From the NCBI RefSeq assembly GCF_900111895.1, contig NZ_FOKB01000007.1, forward strand, positions 124,001-188,000: a stretch of 64,000 bases of DNA. Direction: 5' to 3'. Origin of the DNA: Pseudomonas simiae (GTDB taxonomy: Bacteria > Pseudomonadota > Gammaproteobacteria > Pseudomonadales > Pseudomonadaceae). The translations under genes were made by a program, and so were the position numbers. The notes beneath the pieces are model-generated. The model did no database searches. It was not told the DNA's origin and saw only the letters and a program-made list of their open reading frames with translations. Below are positions 52,530 to 60,112 of this stretch, in pieces; position 1 is the stretch's first letter; each line of letters opens with the position of its first letter.

Positions 52530-53756
52530 ATGCCTCATACCCCTCCTCCTCATGTTGCCATTATCGGCGGCGGCCCTGCCGGGCTGATGGCCGCCGAAGT
52601 CCTGAGCCAGGCGGGCGTGCGGGTGGACCTGTACGACGGCATGCCGTCCGTGGGGCGCAAGTTCCTGCTGGCCGGCGTGGGCGGCATGAACATCACGCAT
52701 TCCGAGGCGTACCCGGCGTTTCTGTCGCGCTACGCCGAACGTGCGCCACACATGGCGCCCTTGCTGCGCGCATTTGGGGCCGAGGCATTGTGCGAATGGA
52801 TCCACGGCTTGGGGATCGAGACCTTTGTCGGCACCTCGGGCCGGGTGTTTCCTACCGACATGAAAGCCGCACCGCTGCTGCGTGCCTGGCTCAAGCGCCT
52901 GCGCGACCAGGGCGTGGTTATCCACACCCGCCATCGCTGGGGGGGCTGGAATGCCGAGGGCGACTTACTTATCCACAGCCCTGACGGCGAAAAAACTGTC
53001 CACAGCGACGCCGTGCTGCTGGCCCTTGGCGGCGGCAGCTGGTCGCGGCTGGGCTCTGACGGTGCCTGGCTCAAGTTGCTGGAGGACAAAGGCGTACCCT
53101 ACGCCCCGCTGCAACCCAGCAATTGCGGTTTCGAGGTGTCGGCCTGGAGCGAACTGATGGTCAGTAAATTCGCGGGCGCGCCGTTGAAAAACGTCGCCAT
53201 CGGGCTGGGAGATGACAAGCCTCGCCTGGGCGAATGTGTGGTCACGGCAATGGGTATCGAAGGCAGCTTGATCTACGCGTTGTCGGCACCGATCCGGGAA
53301 GTGATCAACCGCGACGGCTCGGCCACCGTGCATATCGACCTGTTGCCGAGCAAGCCGCTGGACAAGGTTCAGGCCGCGCTGGCCAAACCACGTGGCTCAC
53401 GCTCGATGAGCAAGCATTTGCACAGTCAGTTGGGGCTGGACGGGGTGAAAGCGGCACTGCTGCGCGAGTTGGCACCGGCTGACCACTTCAACGATCCGGC
53501 GCAATTAGCGGTGGATATCAAGGCGCTGCCGTTGACCCTGGTGAAGACCCGGCCAATGGATGAGGCGATCAGCACAGCCGGCGGCGTGCCGTTTGAGGCG
53601 TTGGATGAGCGGTTGATGCTCAAACCGTTGCCGGGGGTGTTTTGTGCAGGGGAGATGCTCGACTGGGAAGCGCCGACGGGGGGCTATCTACTCACAGGAT
53701 GCTTTGCCAGCGGACGGGCGGCTGGGCGCGGCATGTTGGAGTGGCTTAAGCGCTGA
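52530..53756 (+). CDS. HI0933/BaiN-family flavoprotein
   Basis: FAD-dependent NAD(P)-type oxidoreductase of 408 residues with the dinucleotide motif VAIIGGGPAGLMAAEVLSQAG (about 9-29), the family stretch SVGRKFLLAGVGGMNITHSE (about 44-63) and the C-terminal FAD segment PGVFCAGEMLDWEAPTGGYLLTGCFASGRAAG (about 366-397). ATG 52530 begins MPHTPPPHVAIIGGG. I place it in the TIGR03862 subgroup. The reaction is unknown. Confidence 0.87.
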   Translation: MPHTPPPHVAIIGGGPAGLMAAEVLSQAGVRVDLYDGMPSVGRKFLLAGVGGMNITHSEAYPAFLSRYAERAPHMAPLLRAFGAEALCEWIHGLGIETFVGTSGRVFPTDMKAAPLLRAWLKRLRDQGVVIHTRHRWGGWNAEGDLLIHSPDGEKTVHSDAVLLALGGGSWSRLGSDGAWLKLLEDKGVPYAPLQPSNCGFEVSAWSELMVSKFAGAPLKNVAIGLGDDKPRLGECVVTAMGIEGSLIYALSAPIREVINRDGSATVHIDLLPSKPLDKVQAALAKPRGSRSMSKHLHSQLGLDGVKAALLRELAPADHFNDPAQLAVDIKALPLTLVKTRPMDEAISTAGGVPFEALDERLMLKPLPGVFCAGEMLDWEAPTGGYLLTGCFASGRAAGRGMLEWLKR

Positions 53757-53780
53757 GACTGGTGGTGAATTCAAAGTCGC

Positions 53781-53855
53781 TTTCGCAAGCAAGCCCGCTC
53801 CCACATTTTTGATCTGTGAATACATTCAAAATGTGGGAGCGGGCTTGCTCGCGAT
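53781..53855. repeat. REPIN between convergent genes
   Basis: Arms 53781-53806 and 53831-53855 of the GAGCGGGCTTGCTCGCGA class, separated by a short AT-rich ATTTTTGATCTGTGAATACATTCAAAAT-type spacer containing an imperfect palindrome. Confidence 0.9.
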
Positions 53856-53879
53856 GGGGCCATCAGCAACGCCGAAAAA

Positions 53880-55214
53880 TCACTTCTTCTTGCGCGGCCC
53901 AGTGTTAAAAACAGGCACCTTGCGCACCGGTTTGATCGACGGCTCTGCCGGCGCCACTTCCCCGCTGTCCACCCACTTGCCCAGGTTGCGCTTACCGCCG
54001 CCACCAGAGCTTTTAGGTTTCTTCGGTTTTTTCGGCTTCTTCACCACCTGCCCGCTGGCATCGGTGTCCGGCACGCGGTGCTCCGGTTCGAAATCCTGTT
54101 CCATGTGACGGGTCAGGGTCTGACGGGTCAGCATCTCGATGGCCGACAGCATGTTCACTTCATCGGCACACACCAGGGAAATCGCCTCACCGGTGTTGCC
54201 CGCACGGCCGGTACGGCCGATACGGTGGATGTAGTCCTCGGCCACGATCGGCAGGTCGAAGTTGACCACCAGCGGCAGGTCTTCGATATCCAGGCCACGG
54301 GCCGCCACATCGGTGGCTACCAGGATCTGCACTTCACTGGACTTGAAGCGGTCCAGTGCGCGTTGGCGGGTAGCCTGAGGCTTGTCGCCATGGATGCCGT
54401 CGGCATTGATGCCCAGGCCCTGCAACTTATCCACCAGCGCATCCACACCGTTACGGGTCTTGGCGAACACCAGCACCTGCTTCCAGCGACCTTTGCGCAT
54501 CAGGTGCACAAACAGCTCCGGCTTGCGCTTCTTGTCCACCGGCACGACCCACTGCTTGACCGTGTTGGCAGCGACGTTGCGCGGGCTGACTTCGATGCTC
54601 AGCGGATCGTTGAGCATCTGCCCGGCCAGCAGGCGGATGTCATCGGAGAAGGTCGCGGAGAACAGCAGCGTCTGGCGCTTTTTCGGCAGCATGCGGTAGA
54701 TGTTCGCCAGCTCTTCGGAGAAGCCCAGGTCGAGCATGCGGTCGGCTTCGTCCAGCACCAGGGTTTGCAGCTGGTTGAGTTTCAGCGCGTTCTGGCGGAA
54801 CAGGTCAATCAGGCGGCCAGGGGTGGCGACCAGGATGTCGACACCTTTGCGCAACTTCATCATCTGCGGGTTGATGCTCACGCCGCCGTACACCGCGTAA
54901 GTGGTCAGCGGCAGGTTTTGCGCGTATTCGGCGACGCTGGCGTGCACCTGTTCGGCGAGCTCGCGGGTCGGGCACAGGATCAGCGCACGGGCCGAGTTCG
55001 CGGCGACTTTCGGCCCTTCCATCGTCAACAGTTGCAACAACGGCACGGCGAAACCGGCGGTCTTGCCGGTGCCGGTCTGGGCCGCGGCCATCAGGTCGCG
55101 ACCGGCCAGCACCGCCGGAATGGCTTGCGCCTGCACCGGCGTCGGGGTCTGGTAGCCAAGCGTCTCAAGGGCGCGCAGCAAGGGTTCGATCAGGCCAAGG
55201 GTGGCGAAAGTCAT
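53880..55214 (-). CDS. rhlE: DEAD-box RNA helicase RhlE
   Basis: ATP-dependent RNA helicase of 444 residues. Motifs in order: Q motif (GYQTPTPVQAQAIP), AQTGTGKT (about 44-51), PTRELAEQV, TPGRLIDL, DEAD (about 150-153), SAT, and HRIGRTGRAG (about 333-342). The basic tail is rich in Lys, Gly and Pro (KKPKKPKKPKSSGGGGKR) and probably binds RNA. It fits the RhlE group involved in ribosome assembly and RNA turnover. Confidence 0.94.
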   Translation of the reverse strand: MTFATLGLIEPLLRALETLGYQTPTPVQAQAIPAVLAGRDLMAAAQTGTGKTAGFAVPLLQLLTMEGPKVAANSARALILCPTRELAEQVHASVAEYAQNLPLTTYAVYGGVSINPQMMKLRKGVDILVATPGRLIDLFRQNALKLNQLQTLVLDEADRMLDLGFSEELANIYRMLPKKRQTLLFSATFSDDIRLLAGQMLNDPLSIEVSPRNVAANTVKQWVVPVDKKRKPELFVHLMRKGRWKQVLVFAKTRNGVDALVDKLQGLGINADGIHGDKPQATRQRALDRFKSSEVQILVATDVAARGLDIEDLPLVVNFDLPIVAEDYIHRIGRTGRAGNTGEAISLVCADEVNMLSAIEMLTRQTLTRHMEQDFEPEHRVPDTDASGQVVKKPKKPKKPKSSGGGGKRNLGKWVDSGEVAPAEPSIKPVRKVPVFNTGPRKKK

Positions 55215-55262
55215 GTAGATACCGTAGGAAAAATTCAGCGCAAGGGCGTAATGCGCGGCAGT

Positions 55263-56159
55263 TTACCTTATTTCCGGCTTCGGCTTGCGCCACTGGGGCA
55301 GGCTGATCAACAGCACGGCGCTGATAATCACCAACATGGCCAGGGCTTCTTCCAGACCAATGGTCTCGCCCACGAACACAATCCCCAGCAACACCGCCAC
55401 CGCCGGGTTCACATAGGCATAGCTGGTCGCGGCCGCCGGGCGGACATGCTTGAGCAGGTACATGTAGGCATTGAAGGCAATGATCGAGCCGAACACGGTC
55501 AGATACGCCAGGGCCAGCCAGCCTTCCAGCGGTGGCACAGCCTGCAGGCGTTCACCGGACAGCGCGCTAACCATCAGCAACGCCACACCGGCGACCAGCA
55601 TTTCCGCAGCACTGGCCATGGCGCCTTGGGGCAACGGCAACTGTCGGCTCCACACCGAACCAAACGCCCAGGATGCCGCCGCCACCAACAGCAACACAGC
55701 CCCCATCGGGCTCGATTGCAACGTACTGCCCATGTTGAGCATGGCAATGCCGATGATCCCCAGGATCACCCCAGCCCATTCCAGACGGGTGTTACGCGCG
55801 CCCCAGAAATACCCACATAGCAAGGTGAACAACGGCACGGTCGCCACGGCCAACGCCGCCACGCCGGACGATACACCCATGTGTTCCGCCACACTGACCC
55901 CACCATTGCCCACGGTGAGCAACAAAAGACCGATCATCCCGGCCGCCTTCCACTGCGGCCAAGTCGGTGCCGGCACCCCGCGCCAGCGCAGGAAGCCGTA
56001 CATCAATGCCCCCGCCGTGCAGAACCGAATCCCCGCCAGCAACAACGGCGGCCAGTACTCCACACCGATGCGAATCACCAGGTAGGTAGACCCCCAAATC
56101 ACATACAACGCAAAAAAGGCGGCGATCAACGGTAAGGGAAAGCGACGTGGGCCAGGCAT
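55263..56159 (-). CDS. yedA: EamA-type exporter, YedA-like
   Basis: Ten-helix DMT transporter of 298 residues. It starts LPLIAAFFALYVIWGSTYLVIRIGVEYWPPLLLAGIRF (about 8-45), characteristic of YedA, and its second EamA repeat includes YLTVFGSIIAFNAYMYLLKHVRPAAATSYAYVNPAVAVLLGIVFVGE (about 220-267). It is likely an exporter of amino acids or related metabolites. It is divergent from an AsnC-type regulator that may control it. Confidence 0.85.
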   Translation of the reverse strand: MPGPRRFPLPLIAAFFALYVIWGSTYLVIRIGVEYWPPLLLAGIRFCTAGALMYGFLRWRGVPAPTWPQWKAAGMIGLLLLTVGNGGVSVAEHMGVSSGVAALAVATVPLFTLLCGYFWGARNTRLEWAGVILGIIGIAMLNMGSTLQSSPMGAVLLLVAAASWAFGSVWSRQLPLPQGAMASAAEMLVAGVALLMVSALSGERLQAVPPLEGWLALAYLTVFGSIIAFNAYMYLLKHVRPAAATSYAYVNPAVAVLLGIVFVGETIGLEEALAMLVIISAVLLISLPQWRKPKPEIR

Positions 56160-56256
56160 TGGGCGGCTCTATGGCAGGAGATGGGAGGCTTATTCTAAAA
56201 AGGCAGGTCGCTAAACATAAGTTACAAAACCTGTTTAAAACGCCAATACACTTTTC

Positions 56257-56290
56257 AAAGCATGGTTGTAAAGGCTATAAACCGTGCTTT
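56257..56290. promoter_or_regulatory. Inverted repeat upstream of the AsnC-type gene, possible operator
   Basis: AAAGCATGGTT (56257-56267) and AACCGTGCTTT (56280-56290) form an 11-bp inverted repeat with one mismatch and a 12-bp spacer. The perfect palindrome CTTTCGAAAG (56287-56296) adjoins it. It lies 30 bp before the regulator start and is a candidate autoregulatory site. Confidence 0.45.
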
Positions 56291-56319
56291 CGAAAGTCAC
56301 GCGCAACCGGAGCCTTATC

Positions 56320-56781
56320 ATGGACAAATACGACCGCCTGCTCCTCAGCGCCCTGCTCGAAGACGGCCGCGCTTCCTACGCGCAATTGGCCCGCACGGTG
56401 AACCTCTCTGCCCCTGCCGTGGCCGAACGCGTGGCGAAGCTGGAGGCCAGTGGCGTGATCACCGGGTATCAGGCCAAGGTGGACCTGTCCAAAGTCGGTT
56501 TGCCGATTCAATGCGTGATGGAACTGCGGCTGACTAACCATGGCAGCCAAAAGACCTACGACGCCCTGGCGCAGATCCCTGAGTTGACCGAGTGCCATCG
56601 GGTGACGGGTGATCCGTGCGTGATCATGCAGGCGGCAGTGGGGTCTATGCCGGAGTTGGAGAACTTGATCAATCGCGTAGCGAAATTCGGCTTCAGCAAG
56701 ACCTCGATCATTTTGTCGAGCGCGATAGAGCGGCGGGTGCCGTTGGGGCAGTTGGAGGGGATCGGGAAGAGTGGTGGCTGA
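56320..56781 (+). CDS. Lrp/AsnC-family transcriptional regulator
   Basis: Protein of 153 residues with an N-terminal winged helix (MDKYDRLLLSALLEDGRASYAQLARTVNLSAPAVAERVAKLEASGVITGYQAKVD at 1-55) and an AsnC_trans_reg effector domain (about 65-140). The ATG follows GGAGCCTTATC. It is divergent from yedA, a common pairing in which the regulator senses an amino acid and controls the exporter; inferred from position. Confidence 0.9.
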   Translation: MDKYDRLLLSALLEDGRASYAQLARTVNLSAPAVAERVAKLEASGVITGYQAKVDLSKVGLPIQCVMELRLTNHGSQKTYDALAQIPELTECHRVTGDPCVIMQAAVGSMPELENLINRVAKFGFSKTSIILSSAIERRVPLGQLEGIGKSGG

Positions 56782-56790
56782 CCCACCGCC

Positions 56791-56859
56791 ATCGCGGGCA
56801 AGCCCGGCTCCCCCCCTTTGAAATGCATTCCAACTGTGGGAGCAGGCTTGCCTGCGATG
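56791..56859. repeat. REPIN of the GGGAGCAGGCTTGCCTGCGAT class
   Basis: Arms 56791-56814 and 56834-56859. The right arm is the GTGGGAGCAGGCTTGCCTGC variant, different from most copies in the window; the left arm is diverged (GGGCAAGCCCGGCTCCCCC). Confidence 0.85.
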
Positions 56860-56871
56860 ACGTAAGTTGCA

Positions 56872-57144
56872 TCAATGCACATTTGAGCGTTCAACAATCC
56901 AATCGATAATCTGCCTGATCGTGGTGATGTCATCCCAATCTGCCTGAGTGGCTTGCAGCTTGAACTGCCACTTGATCTGCATGACGAAGCAGGTCAAATC
57001 GTCATCAATGATCTTGAAGTCATGGATGAAATCCGTTTGCTCTGTCACTTGGCTGCGGTCGATGAAGCCGATGATGTCGACGAATAGCTGAATGACCTTT
57101 TCGCTGATCTGCGCAAAGACTGCCCCTCGATGACCGCCGCCTAG
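56872..57144 (-). pseudogene. Acyl-carrier-like (DUF1493-type) small gene without a start codon
   Basis: The minus strand is open for 91 codons and reads like a real protein: VFAQISEKVIQLFVDIIGF, then an acidic TDFIHDFKIIDDDL segment, a helix, and ITTIRQIIDWIVERSNVH at the end. This four-helix pattern resembles acyl carrier proteins and the DUF1493 family. The Ser that carries phosphopantetheine is replaced by Asp (IDDDL). No ATG, GTG or TTG occurs before codon 33; AGGGGCA followed by GTC suggests a mutated start. The 5' side is bounded by a stop codon and then a REPIN. Remnant or non-standard start; the family link is tentative. Confidence 0.5.
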
Positions 57145-57150
57145 CTAATG

Positions 57151-57237
57151 AGGGAGCGGGCTTGCTCGCGAAAGCGGTGGATCAGTCAATACAGGTGCTG
57201 ACTGACACTCCGCTTTCGCGAGCAAGCCCGCTCCCAC
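57151..57237. repeat. REPIN
   Basis: Long inverted arms of the GGGAGCGGGCTTGCTCGCGA class with AAGCGG/CCGCTT extensions and an inner imperfect palindrome. Confidence 0.92.
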
Positions 57238-57273
57238 CATTGGATCTTCGGTTGTTTTGGGATTGCGGCGGGT

Positions 57274-57885
57274 TTAGAACCCGCGATGTTTCTTCAGATG
57301 CTCATTGATCTTCGCCGCTGGCACTTTCTGCAAGGTGCACAGCAGGTCGTGGGACAGTTCACGCAAGCCGTGGGTACGCCGCAGTTCCTGGGCCAGGTGG
57401 GCCGTGAGGTTGGCCGCCATTTCCGCATCCGCCAGCGCTCGGTGAGCCTGGCCGGTGTGGGGCAGTTGGGCGTAGGCGTTGAGGGTGCCGAGCTTGTGGT
57501 TGGGCGCAGCCGGCATGAGGCGGCGGGCAAGCAGCAGGGAGCAGGCGAATTTCTGCAGGCGGGTGCGGCGGATCAGGCTCAGCTCGTAGTCCCAGAACTT
57601 CTGGTCGAACGCGGCGTTGTGCGCCATCAGCGGCGTGGTGCCGACGAACTCGTTGACCTCGTTCATTACCCGCTCGGCCGGCGGCGCGCTGCGCAGCATG
57701 GCGTTGCTGATGCCGGTGAGTTGTTCGATGAAAGCGGGCACATGCACGCCGGTTTTCATCAGGCTCTGATAGCGGTCCACGATCTGGCCACGCTCAAGGA
57801 TGACCACCGCGATTTCCGTGGCCCGGCAGTGGCTGCTCGGGGTGATGCCGGTGGTTTCAAAGTCGATGACCGCTATACGTTCCAA
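57274..57885 (-). CDS. DnaQ-like 3'-5' exonuclease
   Basis: DEDDh-type exonuclease of about 203 residues with ExoI AVIDFETTG (Asp-Glu), ExoII NAAFDQKFW, and ExoIII HRALADAEMAANL (His and Asp). It resembles the PolC/DnaQ epsilon-like nucleases. The start is uncertain: TTG 57885 immediately before ERIAVIDFETTG, with GGAG 11 nt upstream, is favoured; an ATG at 57945 would overlap the neighbour by 35 bp. It is probably co-transcribed with the NYN-domain gene 25 bp upstream. Confidence 0.88.
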   Translation of the reverse strand: MERIAVIDFETTGITPSSHCRATEIAVVILERGQIVDRYQSLMKTGVHVPAFIEQLTGISNAMLRSAPPAERVMNEVNEFVGTTPLMAHNAAFDQKFWDYELSLIRRTRLQKFACSLLLARRLMPAAPNHKLGTLNAYAQLPHTGQAHRALADAEMAANLTAHLAQELRRTHGLRELSHDLLCTLQKVPAAKINEHLKKHRGF

Positions 57886-57910
57886 ACCTGTTCCAACTCC
57901 GTGAAAGAAT

Positions 57911-58387
57911 CTATTTAAGCAGCAACGCGCCTTCGATCGGCACATAACGGCTGGCGGCGCGGATCAGTGAGTTGGCCGTCAGCCCCGGCACGCCGTAGGC
58001 CACGGCTTCGACGCCATGCTTGTGGATAACCCGGTCAAGCAGCATGTCGAAATCACCGTCACCGGAGGCCAGGACGATTTCGTCGACGTGGTCGGCGGCG
58101 TCCATGATGTCGAGGGTGATGCCCACGTCCCAGTCGCCCTTGGCCGAGCCGTCGCTGCGCTGGATGTAGGGTTTGAGTTTCACCGTGAAACCCAGGTTGC
58201 GCAGGATCTGCTGGAACTGTTGCTGTTTGCTGTCACCACGGTCGATGGCATAAGCGTATGCCTCGACGATCTGCCCGCGCGAGCTGATGTCAGCCCACAG
58301 CGCGGCGTAGTTGAAGTGACAACCATAGGCCTGGCGGACGGTGTAATAGAGGTTTTGCACATCGGCGAACACTGCAATTTTTTTCAC
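57911..58387 (-). CDS. NYN-domain (LabA/DUF88) protein, putative nuclease
   Basis: PIN-like protein of 158 residues. Acidic catalytic residues are apparent: AVFADVQNLYY (Asp9, Asn12), KGDWDVGITLDIM and VLASGDGDFDMLL. The family is related to RNA-degrading PIN nucleases. The start is GTG, preceded by GAGGAAG. It lies directly upstream of the DnaQ-like exonuclease, suggesting a shared role in nucleic acid turnover; inferred only. Confidence 0.85.
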   Translation of the reverse strand: MKKIAVFADVQNLYYTVRQAYGCHFNYAALWADISSRGQIVEAYAYAIDRGDSKQQQFQQILRNLGFTVKLKPYIQRSDGSAKGDWDVGITLDIMDAADHVDEIVLASGDGDFDMLLDRVIHKHGVEAVAYGVPGLTANSLIRAASRYVPIEGALLLK

Positions 58388-58504
58388 CGTACTTCCTCAT
58401 GACAGCCAGGCGCCAGGGCCCGGAAAGGGTGCCAGTATGCCAGCCGCGAGAAGGTTTCCGGGAAAAATCAGACCGGGGCGACACTCGCCCCGGGCCAAGG
58501 TGAG

Positions 58505-59236
58505 TCAGACGAAGGAATCATCGTCGCCAAAGGAGGAAGAGTCGTCGGAATAATCGCTGTCGGCAAAGCTGTCCGAATTGTTGCCACCCCAGCTGTCATT
58601 GCCGGCGTATTTCTGGTCGTCATTGCCCCAGCCGCCTTGATCACTGGCCGGTGCCGGTTGCTCGATGATTTCCTCCACCACCTGCGGTTGCTGGTTGTGA
58701 TGGAACAGGCTGCTGATGCCTTCGGCCAGCAACACACCACCGGCCACGCCGGCGGCGGTCTTCATCGCGCCGCCAAGAAAACCGCTGCCCACCGGAGCGG
58801 CTGGAGCAGGTTGTTGATAGTTCTGCTGCGGCGCAGGCTGGCTGAACCCTGGCCGCGCCGGTTCGCGCCAGCCGCCACCGGAAGACGCCGGCGCGCTTTG
58901 GGCCGGTTGCGGATCACGGGAACCGCCACCACCAAAGATGCTCGACAGGAATCCGCCGCTGCTCGCCGGGGCTGGCTGCGCGGACTTGGCCCGTTGCAGC
59001 TCGTCCTGCAATTGCTGGATCTGTTGCGCTTGCTGCTTATTCTGCGCGTCGAGGCTCTTGAGCGCATGTTCCTGCACCAGGATCGACTGGGTCATGTAGT
59101 ACCCGGCCGCCGGTTGGCGCGTCATGTGTTCCTTGATCCGCGCTTCGGCCTGGGCGTCGCGGGGGGCTGAGTCCGTTTCGGCTTGTTGCAACCGTGAAAA
59201 CAGTCCATCGATCAGGGTTTGCTCTTCGCTGTTCAT
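58505..59236 (-). CDS. DUF2076-family protein
   Basis: Protein of 243 residues. It has an N-terminal helical region (EEQTLIDGLFSRLQQAETDSAPRDAQAEARI, 4-34), a coiled coil rich in Gln (KSLDAQNKQQAQQIQQLQDELQRA, about 60-83), Gly/Pro/Ala-rich low-complexity sequence with several GGG runs, a short hydrophobic GSGFLGGAMKTAAGVAGGVLLAEGISSLF segment and an acidic Ser/Asp-rich tail. This layout is typical of DUF2076, a periplasmic or membrane-associated family of unknown function. Confidence 0.85.
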   Translation of the reverse strand: MNSEEQTLIDGLFSRLQQAETDSAPRDAQAEARIKEHMTRQPAAGYYMTQSILVQEHALKSLDAQNKQQAQQIQQLQDELQRAKSAQPAPASSGGFLSSIFGGGGSRDPQPAQSAPASSGGGWREPARPGFSQPAPQQNYQQPAPAAPVGSGFLGGAMKTAAGVAGGVLLAEGISSLFHHNQQPQVVEEIIEQPAPASDQGGWGNDDQKYAGNDSWGGNNSDSFADSDYSDDSSSFGDDDSFV

Positions 59237-59403
59237 GGCGACCTCGTTAGATTGCCGGTAAAAATCGTGGTCTCGCCTTTATTCAGGCGCCGACCTAGTT
59301 ATGGGGATGTTACGAGTTGTTTCAATGGTCTTTACTCAAGGTTTACGTTTGCTTACCTCCGGTAATGATCGGTTAAAGTGTTGCCCTTGCTTTCAGGCCT
59401 GCG

Positions 59404-60072
59404 ATGAACTTGATGAATCCGTTAGACGTGCTGCGCGACTCCTTCCGTTTCACCCAACGCAACCTGGGCGCCATCGTCCAGCTGTGTCTGCCATTGGTGA
59501 TTTTCGAAGCCCTGCTGCAACAGGTGCTCAACCATGTCGTCGGCCCGGATGCGTTTCCCGGCTACAGCGTGGTGGTGGGGTTGCTGGTGTACCCGCTGTA
59601 CACCGGTGCATTGATCCTGTTTCTGGATGCTCGCACCCGTGGCGAGTCGCCGGGCACTAAAGATGTCTGGGCCATGGCCCTTACTCTGTGGCCGCGCTTT
59701 GCCCTGCTGACCGCGATGAGCACGCTGCTGATTCTGCTGGGGCTGTCGCTGTATTTCCTGCCGGGGCTGTGGCTGATGGTGGTGCTGGCATTTGCCGAAT
59801 ACCTGCTGGTGCTGCGTGGCATGCCGGCGTTGGAGGCGATGAAGGAAAGTTTCCGTCTGAGCCGTGGGCATTTCTGGCTGATCCTGGTGTGCCTGCTGTG
59901 CGTGATGACGCCACTGTGGTTGCTCAAAGGCGCCAGCGTTGCGGCCTATCCAACGCCTGCGCCGCTGCTGGGGCTGCTACTGGACAGCGCCCACAGCTTT
60001 CTGCAGCTGTTTACCAGCGTGGTGCTGTTCCGTTTATTCATGTTGATCGGTGGCGATGCCGACGCGCGGTGA
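59404..60072 (+). CDS. YciC-family membrane protein
   Basis: Polytopic inner-membrane protein of 222 residues with about five to six hydrophobic segments. The pattern MNPLDVLRDSFRFTQRNLGAIVQLCLPLVIFEALLQQ (about 4-40) and FAEYLLVLRGMPALEAMKESFRLSRGHFWLIL is characteristic of the UPF0259/YciC family. Function is unknown. It precedes the EEP gene by 40 bp. Confidence 0.85.
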   Translation: MNLMNPLDVLRDSFRFTQRNLGAIVQLCLPLVIFEALLQQVLNHVVGPDAFPGYSVVVGLLVYPLYTGALILFLDARTRGESPGTKDVWAMALTLWPRFALLTAMSTLLILLGLSLYFLPGLWLMVVLAFAEYLLVLRGMPALEAMKESFRLSRGHFWLILVCLLCVMTPLWLLKGASVAAYPTPAPLLGLLLDSAHSFLQLFTSVVLFRLFMLIGGDADAR

Positions 60073-60112
60073 TATGCTCCGTGCCACCTCTGAAACGCTA
60101 TAAGCCGAGCCA

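Larger units (their letters stand above)
56782..57273. other. REPIN-flanked interval holding a gene remnant
   Basis: 492 bp between the AsnC and exonuclease genes. It consists of one REPIN (56791-56859), a minus-strand acyl-carrier-like reading frame with no usable start (56872-57144) and a second REPIN (57151-57237) that begins 4 bp beyond the in-frame stop codon (57145-57147) bounding the frame. Confidence 0.8.

Noticed and set aside
54078..55820. 580-codon plus-strand frame across rhlE and yedA
   Set aside because: Spans two minus-strand genes with complete motif sets; composition is typical of antisense sequence.
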